DNA of 45,000 nt, from assembly GCF_000278215.1 (NCBI RefSeq), contig NZ_JH725067.1, positions 137,712 through 182,711 of the forward strand, given 5' to 3'. Of this stretch, positions 9,012 to 18,029 are shown in pieces. This DNA comes from Bartonella rattimassiliensis 15908. GTDB lineage: Bacteria > Pseudomonadota > Alphaproteobacteria > Rhizobiales > Rhizobiaceae. The notes under the pieces are model-generated. The model saw only the letters and a list, made by a program, of their open reading frames with translations, was not told where the DNA came from and searched no databases. A program made the position numbers and the translations under genes. The stretch's first letter is position 1; each line of letters opens with the position of its first letter.

Positions 9012-10181
9012 ATGACAATGAGTAAAACGATTAAGTACGTATTGAGTGGATTTGCAGCATCCTTAGTTGGCATAGGTTTATCGCGCTTTGCTTATACGCC
9101 TGCAACACCTTATCTTATAAACCAAGGTTGGCTTGATGAAAATCATATTTTTTGGGTTGGTTCTGCAAATTTTTTAGGTTACTTCATCGGTGCTTTTTCA
9201 TCCCCTTATATTTTACGCCTTACTTCTCCAAGATATGCATTGAGATTAGCGTTCTTCATGAGTGGGCTGTCTTTTTTATGCTGTTGTTATCCATATGGAA
9301 ACTTGTGGTTCATGATATGGCGTTTTATTGTAGGTTTGTCGGGTGGAATCTTAACAGCTGTGGCTGCTCCGACTTTGTTATCGGCTATGGATCCAAAAGA
9401 TCGTGCTCGTGCTGGTGGCATAATGTTTTCAGGAGTGGGATTAGGCTTGCTATTATCTGCTTTGTTTACTCCGATGATAGCTAGTATTAAAGTATATTAT
9501 TATTGGGGGGCACTTTTTTTAATCACTCTTATATTTTTTATAATAACCTATCGGTTTATACCCAACACGAATTTTGAGCATATTAAAAAGTCGTATAAGT
9601 CTAAGCGAATAGATTATTTTATATATCTAACATATGGTATCAACGCTGCAGCGTTGATGCCATATATATTGTTTCTTGTGAATTTTGTTTTGCTTCGCAC
9701 AATACCATCAACATATTTTGCTTCTATCATTTGGCTAGTTTATGCCTTTGGTGCGTTTTTAGGAGCTATAATATTGGGTATAGCAGCTAAGAAAACATCG
9801 TATTGCTCTGTGATCTTTTTGATGAATTTTGTGCAATTATTTGCTTCGTTTCTATTGCTATTGTTCCCTGATTTGAAGATCGCGTTGTTACTATCGGCCC
9901 TTATTATGGGTGCTGCTACCCCTGGCATTGTGCCTTTATATCTTGGTTTGATAGGAGAATTGTCTTCCTCTGATCCACAAATTCAGCAGATTATCTGGAG
10001 TAAAGCAGTGTCCGCATTCGCCTTATCACAAGCAATAGCTGCGTATATATTTACTTGGCTTTTCTATATAATAGAGAATTATATCCTGATATTTTCTATT
10101 TCGTCATTTCTTCTTTTTATTCTATGTGTGTGGTTTATACAGGAAGGACACTATGGCTACAAACAGAAAAAAAACCATTAA
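9012..10181 (+). CDS. MFS transporter, YbfB/YjiJ-like family
   Basis: 389 residues with about 12 hydrophobic segments. The opening KYVLSGFAASLVGIGLSRFA followed by YTPATPYLI is typical of the MFS_4 (YbfB/YjiJ) group, as is the GLSGGILTAVAAPTLLSAM region. It is an inner-membrane transporter, probably proton-coupled; export of the product or precursor of its partner enzymes is inferred from the operon only. Either ATG at 9012 or 9018 may be used. Its 3' end overlaps the start of the next gene by 29 bases, so the two are translationally linked. Confidence 0.85.
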   Translation: MTMSKTIKYVLSGFAASLVGIGLSRFAYTPATPYLINQGWLDENHIFWVGSANFLGYFIGAFSSPYILRLTSPRYALRLAFFMSGLSFLCCCYPYGNLWFMIWRFIVGLSGGILTAVAAPTLLSAMDPKDRARAGGIMFSGVGLGLLLSALFTPMIASIKVYYYWGALFLITLIFFIITYRFIPNTNFEHIKKSYKSKRIDYFIYLTYGINAAALMPYILFLVNFVLLRTIPSTYFASIIWLVYAFGAFLGAIILGIAAKKTSYCSVIFLMNFVQLFASFLLLLFPDLKIALLLSALIMGAATPGIVPLYLGLIGELSSSDPQIQQIIWSKAVSAFALSQAIAAYIFTWLFYIIENYILIFSISSFLLFILCVWFIQEGHYGYKQKKNH

Positions 10182-11988
10182 TTGTGCTATCATCGGTTTT
10201 GGGGCGCGTGGCATTAGTTTTTATGAGAGGATAAATGCCTATGCTCGTCGTTATATAAGTCGTGTGCATATAAACCTGACAATATTTGATCCAAACGAAC
10301 ATGGTTGTGGATCTCATTCGCCAAGACAAGCAGATTATCTATTAGTCAATACAGTTGCATCGCAAATGACTATGTTCTTAGATAAAACTTGTGAAGTTTC
10401 CGGCCCATATACCAATGGACCATCATTTGCTCAATGGGCTAAAGATGCAGGTATCCGTAAAATAGGTTCTAATTTCTATCATATGGCTGAAGACTCAGAT
10501 GTTGGAGCGCCTATAGATGATAATGACTATTTATCACGTGCTGAATTAGGGAATTATTTACAATTCGTTGTAGATTTATTGACAGCAAACAGACCGCGTA
10601 ATGTAGATGTGTCCATTATCAGATCTCATGTGATTGATATTAAGCCATTATCAGAGTGTGAATTTATTGTTGTGGTAGATGGGGATTATAAGCAGTCCTT
10701 TGAATTTATATTTATGACTACTGGGCATGGTACTAATATACTCACAGAAAATGAGCAACAAAAAATAGATTTTGTTTCTTCAAATAAGCATAAAAATCCT
10801 AACTTAGGATTTATAAGATCTCCTTATCCTTTATCTATGATAGAAAGTGTTAGCCCTGACGCTCGAGTGCTGGTGCAGGGTATGGGACTAACGGCGCATG
10901 ATGTTATAGCCGAGCTAACTGTTGGAAGAGGAGGCCGATATAAAGAGAACAGAGGCCGTTTGGAATATATACCATCAGGGCGAGAGCCTGTCATCAGTCT
11001 TTTCTCAAGACAAGGACTTCCATTTTCTTCTAGAGCTATAAATGAGAAAGGGGTCTCTGAGGCTTATACAGCTGAATTCTTTACATTAGATTACTTCAAA
11101 TCTCTGCGACAGGAAAAAAAGAAATTTGATTTTTTTGAAGATGTTCTTCCAGTCTTGAAAAAGGAAATGTTGAGGGCATACTATCATGCTGTGGGTAAGA
11201 CTGCGTGCATTGACTATGAAGATTTTAGGAAAATTGACGAAATATTATATCCTTTACAAGGTATTGTATTCAAAAACGCTGTTGATTACAAACGCTATAT
11301 CTATGAATTTTTGGAAGATGATCTCAAAAATGCTTACGCAGGAAATGTTTCTGGTAGTGTCAAAGCAGCAGCTGATGTCTTAAGAGATGTGCGTGATACC
11401 ATGCGCTATTGCGTTGAATGGGGTGGTTTGACACCAGAGTCGCATGCTCGTTTTGTCAGCGACTTTGTTCCTATTATGAATCGTATAGCTGTCGGTCCGC
11501 CTTTAGTGCGAAACAGGCAGTTACTTGCTTTAATTGATAGTGGTTTACTTCGCATAGATCTTGGTCCTTCACCTATTTTAGAAATTGACGAGAAAAATTC
11601 TGTTTTCCGTATTGTTGGTACTTTCTTAGAAGAAATAACGACTCAGGTTGCAGATGTTGTTATCCAAGCAAGGATAGATCCATTTGACATAAATCTCGAG
11701 CGCTCACCATTAATCAGAAACCTCTTTAGGAAGGGTTTTCTCACAGAATATGTAAATGGAGACTATCATACTGGTGGCTTGAATATTGATAGAAATTATA
11801 ACATTATTGATCTCAATGGAGGTGTGAGAAAAAATGTGTGGTCTTTAGGTAATCCCGTTGAAGGTCCTTGTTTTTTTACCTTTGTTTTGCCACGACCAGG
11901 TGTGAACTCCCGCTTTCTATTGGATTCGGATAAATGTATCCAGCAGATGTTTAATGAAATAGACGTGAATTATGTCACATCTAGGTAA
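10153..11988 (+). CDS. FAD/NAD(P)-binding oxidoreductase (NAD_binding_9-like), putative flavin monooxygenase
   Basis: 611 residues from the ATG at 10153, preceded by AGGAAGG at five bases; a frame open upstream to 10126 has no better start. The N-terminal dinucleotide fold has IIGFGARGISFYERI (GxGxxG at 15-20), a second nucleotide motif VLVQGMGLTAHDV lies near 240, and MTTGHGTN lies between them. The C-terminal block NVWSLGNPVEGPCFFTF plus LPRPG resembles the ends of actinobacterial FAD/NAD(P)-binding proteins found in secondary-metabolite clusters. The fold class is secure and the substrate is unknown. Some N-oxygenating flavoenzymes, such as the CreE type that makes nitrosuccinate, are annotated with this domain. 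That would fit a nitronate-oxidase partner but is inference. Confidence 0.75.
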   Translation: MATNRKKTINCAIIGFGARGISFYERINAYARRYISRVHINLTIFDPNEHGCGSHSPRQADYLLVNTVASQMTMFLDKTCEVSGPYTNGPSFAQWAKDAGIRKIGSNFYHMAEDSDVGAPIDDNDYLSRAELGNYLQFVVDLLTANRPRNVDVSIIRSHVIDIKPLSECEFIVVVDGDYKQSFEFIFMTTGHGTNILTENEQQKIDFVSSNKHKNPNLGFIRSPYPLSMIESVSPDARVLVQGMGLTAHDVIAELTVGRGGRYKENRGRLEYIPSGREPVISLFSRQGLPFSSRAINEKGVSEAYTAEFFTLDYFKSLRQEKKKFDFFEDVLPVLKKEMLRAYYHAVGKTACIDYEDFRKIDEILYPLQGIVFKNAVDYKRYIYEFLEDDLKNAYAGNVSGSVKAAADVLRDVRDTMRYCVEWGGLTPESHARFVSDFVPIMNRIAVGPPLVRNRQLLALIDSGLLRIDLGPSPILEIDEKNSVFRIVGTFLEEITTQVADVVIQARIDPFDINLERSPLIRNLFRKGFLTEYVNGDYHTGGLNIDRNYNIIDLNGGVRKNVWSLGNPVEGPCFFTFVLPRPGVNSRFLLDSDKCIQQMFNEIDVNYVTSR

Positions 11989-12095
11989 ATTTAATCTCTT
12001 AAAAAGTGTTTGGGGGCCGCTAAGTAAATAGTTTAAGCGTGATAAGGGTATTTGGCAGCGTATTTTGGGTAATTCTCATGTTGATGATCGGTGAA
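11972..12095 (+). pseudogene. Possible IS5-type transposase relic overlapping the end of the operon
   Basis: An ATG at 11972, inside the 3' end of the preceding gene, opens a 19-codon frame ending SVWGPLSK-stop (TAG at 12029). The same frame continues FKRDKGIWQRILGNSHVDDR to a TGA. The block resembles the IS5-family pattern FGPW...YNRF-x-RWRDKGIWQRI. It is a short and broken similarity. Confidence 0.4.
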
Positions 12096-12304
12096 AAGAA
12101 GTAAATTGTCGATAAATTTAAGAAACCGTTACAAGAACGGGTAACTGTTTGTGTATGGGGATATCCCGATTGAGGCGAAAAGGATAGAAGTTTCGCTCCT
12201 GTATTCAGGCTTATGGATATGGGAGCAATTCTTGAAGTAAAACTGCATGTGAGAGGTGCGCTGAACGTTGGTTAAACTAAGGGGAACTATGTGAGGCTAA
12301 TATT
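12096..12304 (+). other. Hairpin-rich non-coding stretch of unknown nature
   Basis: Three foldable elements lie close together: AAACCGTTAC (12123) with GTAACTGTTT (12141), one mismatch; the palindrome GGGATATCCC (12158); and GAGGCGAAA (12172) with TTTCGCTC (12191). No coding frame is open. It could be an RNA or a mobile-element end. I do not recognise a family. Confidence 0.3.
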
Positions 12305-12560
12305 CAGGTAATAAATTAATTTATAATGATAAGTCATCGCTGTACACCTTGAATCATAACTCCGAATATTGTAAAATACTCTTATTTAAAGTCTCTTGAT
12401 GTTGAATTAATTTTATTCGCTTTTGTGTCCCACAAGGGGGTAGTGTATGGAAGGCTAGAGAAGAGAGGTGAAAAAATACCTCTCATAAATTGCCTTGGGA
12501 TTGTCGCAACATTATAAGTCTCACTCTTAATTTGAATAGAATGCACGCCATTGCTAAGCA
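12305..12560 (+). repeat. Dispersed repeat copy
   Basis: It contains AATTTATAATGATAAGTCAT, CCGAATATTGTAAAATACTC, TTGATGTTGAATTAATTTTA, and near the end AAATTGCCTTGGGATTGTCG then CAACATT. These are the family blocks in the standard order. Confidence 0.6.
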
Positions 12561-13092
12561 TTTTTGGTTTATTCTGTTGCAGTAATGGGAAAATTTATTC
12601 AAAGAGTTTTCTGGATTTTCTCACAATCTCTCATCCACGCTTAAGAGGGCTTAAAACCTCAAAAAGAGTAAACTGAGTAAATTTAGCTTCATGGGATAAA
12701 ATATCTCTATGTATCAGAAGATATCTCGCTAATTCAATTCCTCGTACAGTTTACCTCTCCGCTTTCACCATATCTTTGTTCATATCTAAATTTGCTGTTG
12801 TTTCTGTGATGTTTTTATTTTCAACAGGAGCCATGGAACATAATTTTCTGGTGGAATGGCAATAAAATGGACTTTATTTATTTACACGTGGGATATGGTG
12901 AAGAGACGTAGATGACAGAGTATATTTATCGGTGAGATATCGAGGCTATTGAAATAGACCATTCCCTTAATTCTATTCATAAAATGCTTTTTCAGCTCTT
13001 TTCAAAATCAAAAAAGGTTCATGCGTTGAATAGAAGCCTTTTGCCTCTCACAAGTTAGTTCAACATTGTCACTCTAATCCATTTCGGTGCTA
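12561..13092. other. Decayed spacer
   Basis: Multiple stops in all frames. No recognisable gene, RNA or repeat. Confidence 0.4.
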
Positions 13093-13440
13093 TTAATCAG
13101 AAGAGGAAGCAATAAAACTATCAATATCTTCTTTTTTAATTGAATGAAAAGTATTATATTCTTTACATTGAATAGCCACATAGCAACTTTCATCACGGAT
13201 TGTAGCCACTAGATCAATCCCAATATCAGTTCCATTTTCCTTATGCTCTTGCGCTCATTCGCAATAGGTTTGAACCTTTTTGTATTCTTGCTTTTGTAGA
13301 GGGCCTTGTGTCAAATAAACCTTCATAAGGTTTTCAAATATGGTTCCTAATTCACGGGGTGATTTAGCTCGTTGACGATAATATTCTAAGAGCGAGCGTA
13401 AAGTGATGTGTTCATTATCAGACTTAATAGATTGCAGCAT
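13093..13440 (-). pseudogene. N-terminal nuclease fragment of a helicase-type restriction enzyme
   Basis: The frame reads MLQSIKSDNEHITLRSLLEY... to KKVQTYCE, then an in-frame TGA (13255-13257), then AQEHKENGTDIGIDLVATI, then RDESCYVAIQCKEYNTF, ending SIASSS-type residues and TAA at 13093. GTDIGIDLVA and AIQCKEY form the D...QxK core of an Mrr-like PD-(D/E)XK nuclease. Such a domain sits at the N-terminus of large DEAD-helicase restriction enzymes. The TGA probably replaced a Trp codon, and everything after the nuclease domain is missing. The gene is dead unless the short piece has been reused. Confidence 0.7.
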
Positions 13441-14150
13441 ATTGTAATAAAAATTCCTTGTCTTATGAGATGATTAATAACCATTAAAAGAATCAAAACG
13501 AATTCAATTAAATGTATTTAAAGAAAATATCGATAAAAATGGGAAAAACTGCTAAAAAATCCGATAGTTTTTTCAAAAGAGGTCTTTAAAAGCTCTGCTT
13601 ATCAACGATCCATGACACGGGGTAAGATCAGCAAAATAGTGAAATTTTCTATTCGTTTCACGGGTTAATCAAGATAAATGCACTATGTGCTTATAATATA
13701 TCAGAATAAGTATTTTGATAAGTTTTATTACGAATTTTGCTTATAGGTTTTGAAGGTGTAAAAATCGTCAATCCCCTCTCAAAACGTATATTATTGATTG
13801 AATTTAGAGGTTGTATTATCAATATTAGTTGTTTTTCTAAGGTTTGTAAAATATTAATATATTGAAAAAATAATGTTTTTACTTTTTATCGTTTTTTTAT
13901 CTAAAAGGGGCAACCGTCAAAACTCAAAACCCTTTCAAAGACTTATATAGGTTGTATTTTGGATATCTTTGACACAAGATTTAAAAGGACCACTGTATAT
14001 CTCTTCTTTAAAAAATTATGAAACAAAAAACTCTCAAAGATACTTTGTAAACTCTCTGTTGGGAACAAGAAGATCTTTGAAGGTTTTTAAGGACAACAAA
14101 AAATTACAATGGCTTTATTGTTTTATGCTGTTGTTTTTGACGCAAGGATG
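13441..14150. other. Spacer between the nuclease fragment and the DUF3987 gene
   Basis: An 82-codon TTG-initiated frame (13969-14217) covers part of it and overlaps the DUF3987 gene end, but it has no convincing start or similarity. No other signal was found. Confidence 0.4.
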
Positions 14151-15722
14151 TCATTCATACCGTCTATCGGGACACCGACCTAATTCATTCCTCTCTATGG
14201 GAAATTCACGAATATAATTACAACGGCATAAAAGCTCTAAAGCTTGCTTTACGGCTTGATTGTCTTTTAAAGAACGCCAACATCGTCTATAGATATCTCT
14301 TGCTGTAAAAACATCGGGTAAATGATCACAACGCTCGACAATCAATTTTGCACTTTCTACTGTTAATGTATCATGGGCCGCATAAAGACGTTTTGCATGA
14401 CTTAACAGATAACTTGTCCAACGCAAGGCTGTTGTGATGGCATAGGGTCCGATTTCTAAACGACCACCGTCAAGAAGTTCAAAAATCAAGGCAAGGCTTG
14501 CTATGGTCTTAGGCATTTTTAAAAGATGCGCTTGTAAGCTTTCTGAGTGCGTACCTCCTTTTGCTTCTCTATGAAGATGCTCTAACCATTCATAAAATTG
14601 CATTTGTGCTTTAGCAGAAAAACGCATGATCAGCGGCTGTTCAGGAGACCCTAAGCGTTTATCACGAAAAGAGCGAAACACCCCTTCATACTTTTGCCAT
14701 GCCTCTTTATTGGGCGGTCTATCAATCACTTGCCATTCTTTATTGTCATCGGGCCAGACAATCATTTGAAAGCGTTGCAATAAACCATCATCATTTATTC
14801 CACGGTTTATTGCTTGAATGAGGGGAATAATGCGTGAAGGTTGAATGCCTCCAATCATGGATAAAGTGACATGAGGGATAAAAATGGTTCCACGCTCTAT
14901 ACGGTCATAGGTAGATTGATCATCTCCATTAAAAGCTGTGAGATAAAAGGAACGATCTGTTTGATATTCCTTTCTTTCTAGATTGGCTAAAAAGCCAGCC
15001 AGTTCATCACGCACCATTAAGAGACCACGGGGGTTTTCTTTTAAGAGTTCCCCAAGCTTTTCAACGGTCACATCATTGACAATAAACCGAGAAACATCAT
15101 TATTATGTGCCTTGTCTTTAGAGAGGGTTTCATACAACAGAGCACGAGCTGTTTCACACTCTCCTTTTCTTATCGCTTTATTTGCTTGTCTTTCCTTTTC
15201 TCGTTTGTCTAAAGTTTCAAGTTTCTCTTCAATTTCTTGTTTTTCTTTTTGCTTTAACCAGTTTTTATACCATTCCTTTTGAAGGCAAGAGATAGGAGCT
15301 AAAGCGGCTTTCATGGCTGGTGTTTTGAAAGTTGACGATTGCCCAATCAGAGCACCCCAGAGATTAGGCACGACAATCCAATCATCATGCTGTTTTGGGG
15401 CAATCCGCACGCCATTGCCAATGACAGCAGCCAAGGCACAGAGAGCAGAGACAGCAATAAAATCCATAGGAGCCTGTTGACGCTCTGAAACGTCATAGAC
15501 ATAATCCATGAATGGCATTGGGAGTTGTAATGGGTTAAAAGGCTCGACGGGTAAGAGAGCCGCCGTGATAAGCTTTAATTCCCCCCAACCATTTTGTTGC
15601 AATGCTTGTTTATAAGGAATGGCTTCTAAACAAGTCTTATCATTTAAAGAGATTTTATCGTTATTATTAACGAGTGTATTTTGATTGTTGCTTTCTACAA
15701 TATTGTTTTTATTTTTTATCAT
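14151..15722 (-). CDS. DUF3987 (YfjI-like) primase/helicase-associated protein
   Basis: 523 residues. It contains a P-loop-like GQSSTFKTP (about residue 128), a coiled, Lys/Glu-rich stretch (QKEKQEIEEKLETLDKREKE), the acidic block GLLMVRDELAGFLANLERKE and the family motif SMIGGIQPSRI. DUF3987 proteins accompany toprim primases on phages and plasmids and are thought to help replication. The start ATG overlaps the TGA of the upstream toprim frame (ATGA), a sign of translational coupling. The end, ...GRCPDRRYE-stop, looks a few residues short of relatives I recall. With its toprim partner broken, it is probably an orphan remnant of a prophage or plasmid. Confidence 0.75.
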   Translation of the reverse strand: MIKNKNNIVESNNQNTLVNNNDKISLNDKTCLEAIPYKQALQQNGWGELKLITAALLPVEPFNPLQLPMPFMDYVYDVSERQQAPMDFIAVSALCALAAVIGNGVRIAPKQHDDWIVVPNLWGALIGQSSTFKTPAMKAALAPISCLQKEWYKNWLKQKEKQEIEEKLETLDKREKERQANKAIRKGECETARALLYETLSKDKAHNNDVSRFIVNDVTVEKLGELLKENPRGLLMVRDELAGFLANLERKEYQTDRSFYLTAFNGDDQSTYDRIERGTIFIPHVTLSMIGGIQPSRIIPLIQAINRGINDDGLLQRFQMIVWPDDNKEWQVIDRPPNKEAWQKYEGVFRSFRDKRLGSPEQPLIMRFSAKAQMQFYEWLEHLHREAKGGTHSESLQAHLLKMPKTIASLALIFELLDGGRLEIGPYAITTALRWTSYLLSHAKRLYAAHDTLTVESAKLIVERCDHLPDVFTARDIYRRCWRSLKDNQAVKQALELLCRCNYIREFPIERNELGRCPDRRYE

Positions 15723-16449
15723 TGATGACCTTTTAGTATCAGAAAATCATTGAAATCTAGATCGTAGGGGGCTTGTATCATAAAAACCTCAAAGCCTTGG
15801 CTATAAGCGCGCGCAGCGAGGTTAAAACCTGCTTTACACTCTACGCATCATCGCCATCCATTGCGATTGTCAAACGCCATTTTGTAAGAGGTAAATTCAC
15901 ATGTATCATGCCATGGGTTGAAAGGGATGCCCATAAATCAACGGGCTCTGTTAATAACCCAGACAGCAGGGCTAGACCGGTTTCAATGCCTTCACAAATG
16001 ACCAGATGTTTTGGATTGCCTTGGCTTAAATACACCGCGCCATTCGTTACAGATCCCAACATGGCTTTTTCTGGTTTTTAATTTGTTTTGCAGTCATTGT
16101 CTTTTAAAAAGGTTCTATGCATGGCAAATGAGCCAGCCCTCTTCACAAGAGCCACCAACGTGGGCAGTGTCATTCCTGAGGGATGTGGACATTTGTCGTG
16201 AAAGCGTAAATCAGCAGGCAATTCACATGTGATCTCCCGCGTGCGTAAATAGGTTTCTGCTAAAGTATTTTTGATTGATTTGCTTTGTTGCCAAATTGCT
16301 TTTGTTCTCTCTGCTTTCTGTTTTGCTCGTGTGAGATCAGCACAAAACTGTTTGGATAAAGAAAGCGTATGATCATAAATTTTATCAAAAAAGGCTTGTT
16401 TTCTAAGCAAGCCAATTCTTATAAGCGCTTTTATAAAGAAGGTAGACAA
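15719..16449 (-). pseudogene. Toprim-domain primase gene, broken
   Basis: The N-terminal part (RKQAFFDKIYDHTLSLSKQF through THE-type zinc-free region to FAMHRTFLKDNDCKTN) ends in an in-frame TAA near 16081. The same frame continues with KPEKAMLGSVTNGAVYLSQG and the toprim core HLVICEGIETGLALLSG, then LTIAMDGDDA. A frameshift near 15840 moves the rest, AGFNLAARAYSQGFEVFMIQ then APYDLDFNDFLILKGHQ, into another frame, which ends at the ATGA overlap with the DUF3987 gene. The toprim Glu and DxD are still visible. At least one nonsense and one frameshift mutation make it non-functional. Its 5' end lacks a clear ATG. Confidence 0.8.
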
Positions 16450-16675
16450 TATTAAAAGAAGAGGGTGGAGTGGCTAGCATTATGCCTAGAAAATAACCAT
16501 AAACTGTAAAAAATTAGATTATATCACTTTCAAAAAGAAAAACATCAACTACAATATTTTAAACTTTAATAATGTTAATAAAGGATACATTTAGTAACTT
16601 TAAATAGTTATTTTTATATCTAATAAAGAATAAATAATCCCAAACATTGATTTTTTAAAATAATGAAGTGAACGA

Positions 16676-16704
16676 AAAACTCATAGACAAAGTCTATGAG
16701 TTTT
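16676..16704. terminator. Strong hairpin terminator after the small secreted-protein gene
   Basis: A 13-bp perfect stem, AAAACTCATAGAC / GTCTATGAGTTTT, with an AAA loop lies directly after the minus-strand stop codon at 16708. A/T tracts on both sides make it potentially bidirectional. Confidence 0.8.
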
Positions 16705-16707
16705 CTA

Positions 16708-17058
16708 TTAAAGTGTACAGAGTATTCCTAAAATAGATACAACAGTTCCAAATATATCTCCAACACATAAAGAAGCAAGAAGCGAAAAAATACCTATCCC
16801 ACCCCAAAAAGCTGACCCCGAATATGCAGAAACTTTTTCAGCTTTCTCAAAAGAAAATCTATTTTGTCCTTCAAGATCATAGATAACAGCCCTATCTTCT
16901 GCTTTAATAACAACACTTTTTTCTAATGTAGAAATAATTTCCTCTCCTTGAAATTTATTTTTTACAAAACTTGCATTTCCTTCCACAGTTTGTACAAAAA
17001 AAATAATAAATAATGTAAAAATAAATGAACATATACGATTTTTAAATAGTTTAAACAT
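16708..17058 (-). CDS. Small exported or membrane protein of unknown function
   Basis: 116 residues. There is an N-terminal signal peptide (FKNRICSFIFTLFIIFFVQT then VEGNASF), a mostly polar middle (KSVVIKAEDRAVIYDLEGQN), and a hydrophobic Gly-rich C-terminus (SGSAFWGGIGIFSLLAS then LCVGDIFGTVVSILGI) that could span the membrane. The start ATG has AGGAG 11 bases upstream. It lies alone between a strong terminator and a perfect 18-bp palindrome, so it is probably monocistronic. A decayed paralogue lies 1 kb upstream. I do not recognise the family; its size and layout recall small secreted or bacteriocin-like proteins, but no functional motif is present. Confidence 0.7.
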   Translation of the reverse strand: MFKLFKNRICSFIFTLFIIFFVQTVEGNASFVKNKFQGEEIISTLEKSVVIKAEDRAVIYDLEGQNRFSFEKAEKVSAYSGSAFWGGIGIFSLLASLCVGDIFGTVVSILGILCTL

Positions 17059-17101
17059 AGCTTTATTTGCTCCTCTTTTTCTTTACTGAAAAAGTAAAAG
17101 A

Positions 17102-17142
17102 ATATACATATATATAACACAATATGTTATATATATGTATAT
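17102..17142. promoter_or_regulatory. 18-bp perfect palindrome upstream of the small secreted-protein gene
   Basis: ATATACATATATATAACA (17102-17119) and its exact reverse complement (17125-17142) flank the spacer CAATA, 44 bases before the start codon at 17058. It is suited to a dimeric regulator or cruciform. The low complexity of the region weakens the case, although the internal C and G bases also match. Confidence 0.5.
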
Positions 17143-18029
17143 ATAATAATACATTATGTATTACATGTAAATACATAAAATAATATAAATTTTAATTTTT
17201 AAAATAATAGCTGATTAATTTAAAATAACAACAACAATATTAAAAAATTTCTGAAAGGAATAATTAATAAAATTTATTTGAAAATCAAATGATTATAAAA
17301 TAATGCGAATACGATTGAGCATATCCTCGTATTACAAAAAATATTATAAAAGTAAGCTGTATCGATAGTTTGTATTCTATTATCATTACCTAAAATTTAG
17401 AAAAAATTATCAGATTTTACATAAAAATAATAATTTAGTTTGAAAAATTATATAATAGAATTTTTATAAATGCTTTGAGATAAAATAAACTTTAAAATAG
17501 TATAATATTAAAAGGTGTTAATATAATAATACTTATATATTATCGAGATAAAAGAAATATGAAATAGTACTTCGAAGATCTTTTATCGTATCACTTATCA
17601 ATACAGTAGAGATTCTCTATCGTTAATATCGAGAAATGAAATTGATCGTAAGTAAAAACAGCAACCTAAAACAAATATATCTTCATAAATAGGCTCTGAA
17701 ATAGTGTACTATTTTTTGAGAAAAACAGTTATAAGTTTTAAAAGAGCCGTCAGAATCTCCATTTTCAAACATAAAAGACGTTAACGAAATGATTTTCAAC
17801 TTTATTAATATATAAAAACATCTCATAGATTCTTGAAAAAGGTTATTCAGGTTCCCTATCTTATATAGTATAGAGCATTGAAAATTTTGGTTTTTAAAGT
17901 TAATAAAACCTGCTTATAATAAAATAAGTCAACCTATCAAATTTACAAAGACATTATAAGCAACACTAGCGCGCTAAAAAACTACCTAAAACCAAATAAA
18001 AAGAGAGTCATGAAAAATGAGATGATCCC
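17143..18029. other. Very A+T-rich spacer
   Basis: Visibly poorer in G+C than the flanking genes, with stops in every frame. No gene or repeat was recognised. Confidence 0.5.

Noticed and set aside
12200..12304. Group II intron start (GTGCG near 12258)
   Set aside because: No domain V hairpin or reverse-transcriptase frame was found nearby.
13969..14217. 82-codon plus-strand frame with a hydrophobic stretch and a Cys (LLFLTQGCHS)
   Set aside because: TTG start, no ribosome-binding site, overlaps the DUF3987 gene end, no recognisable family. A lipoprotein call would be guesswork.
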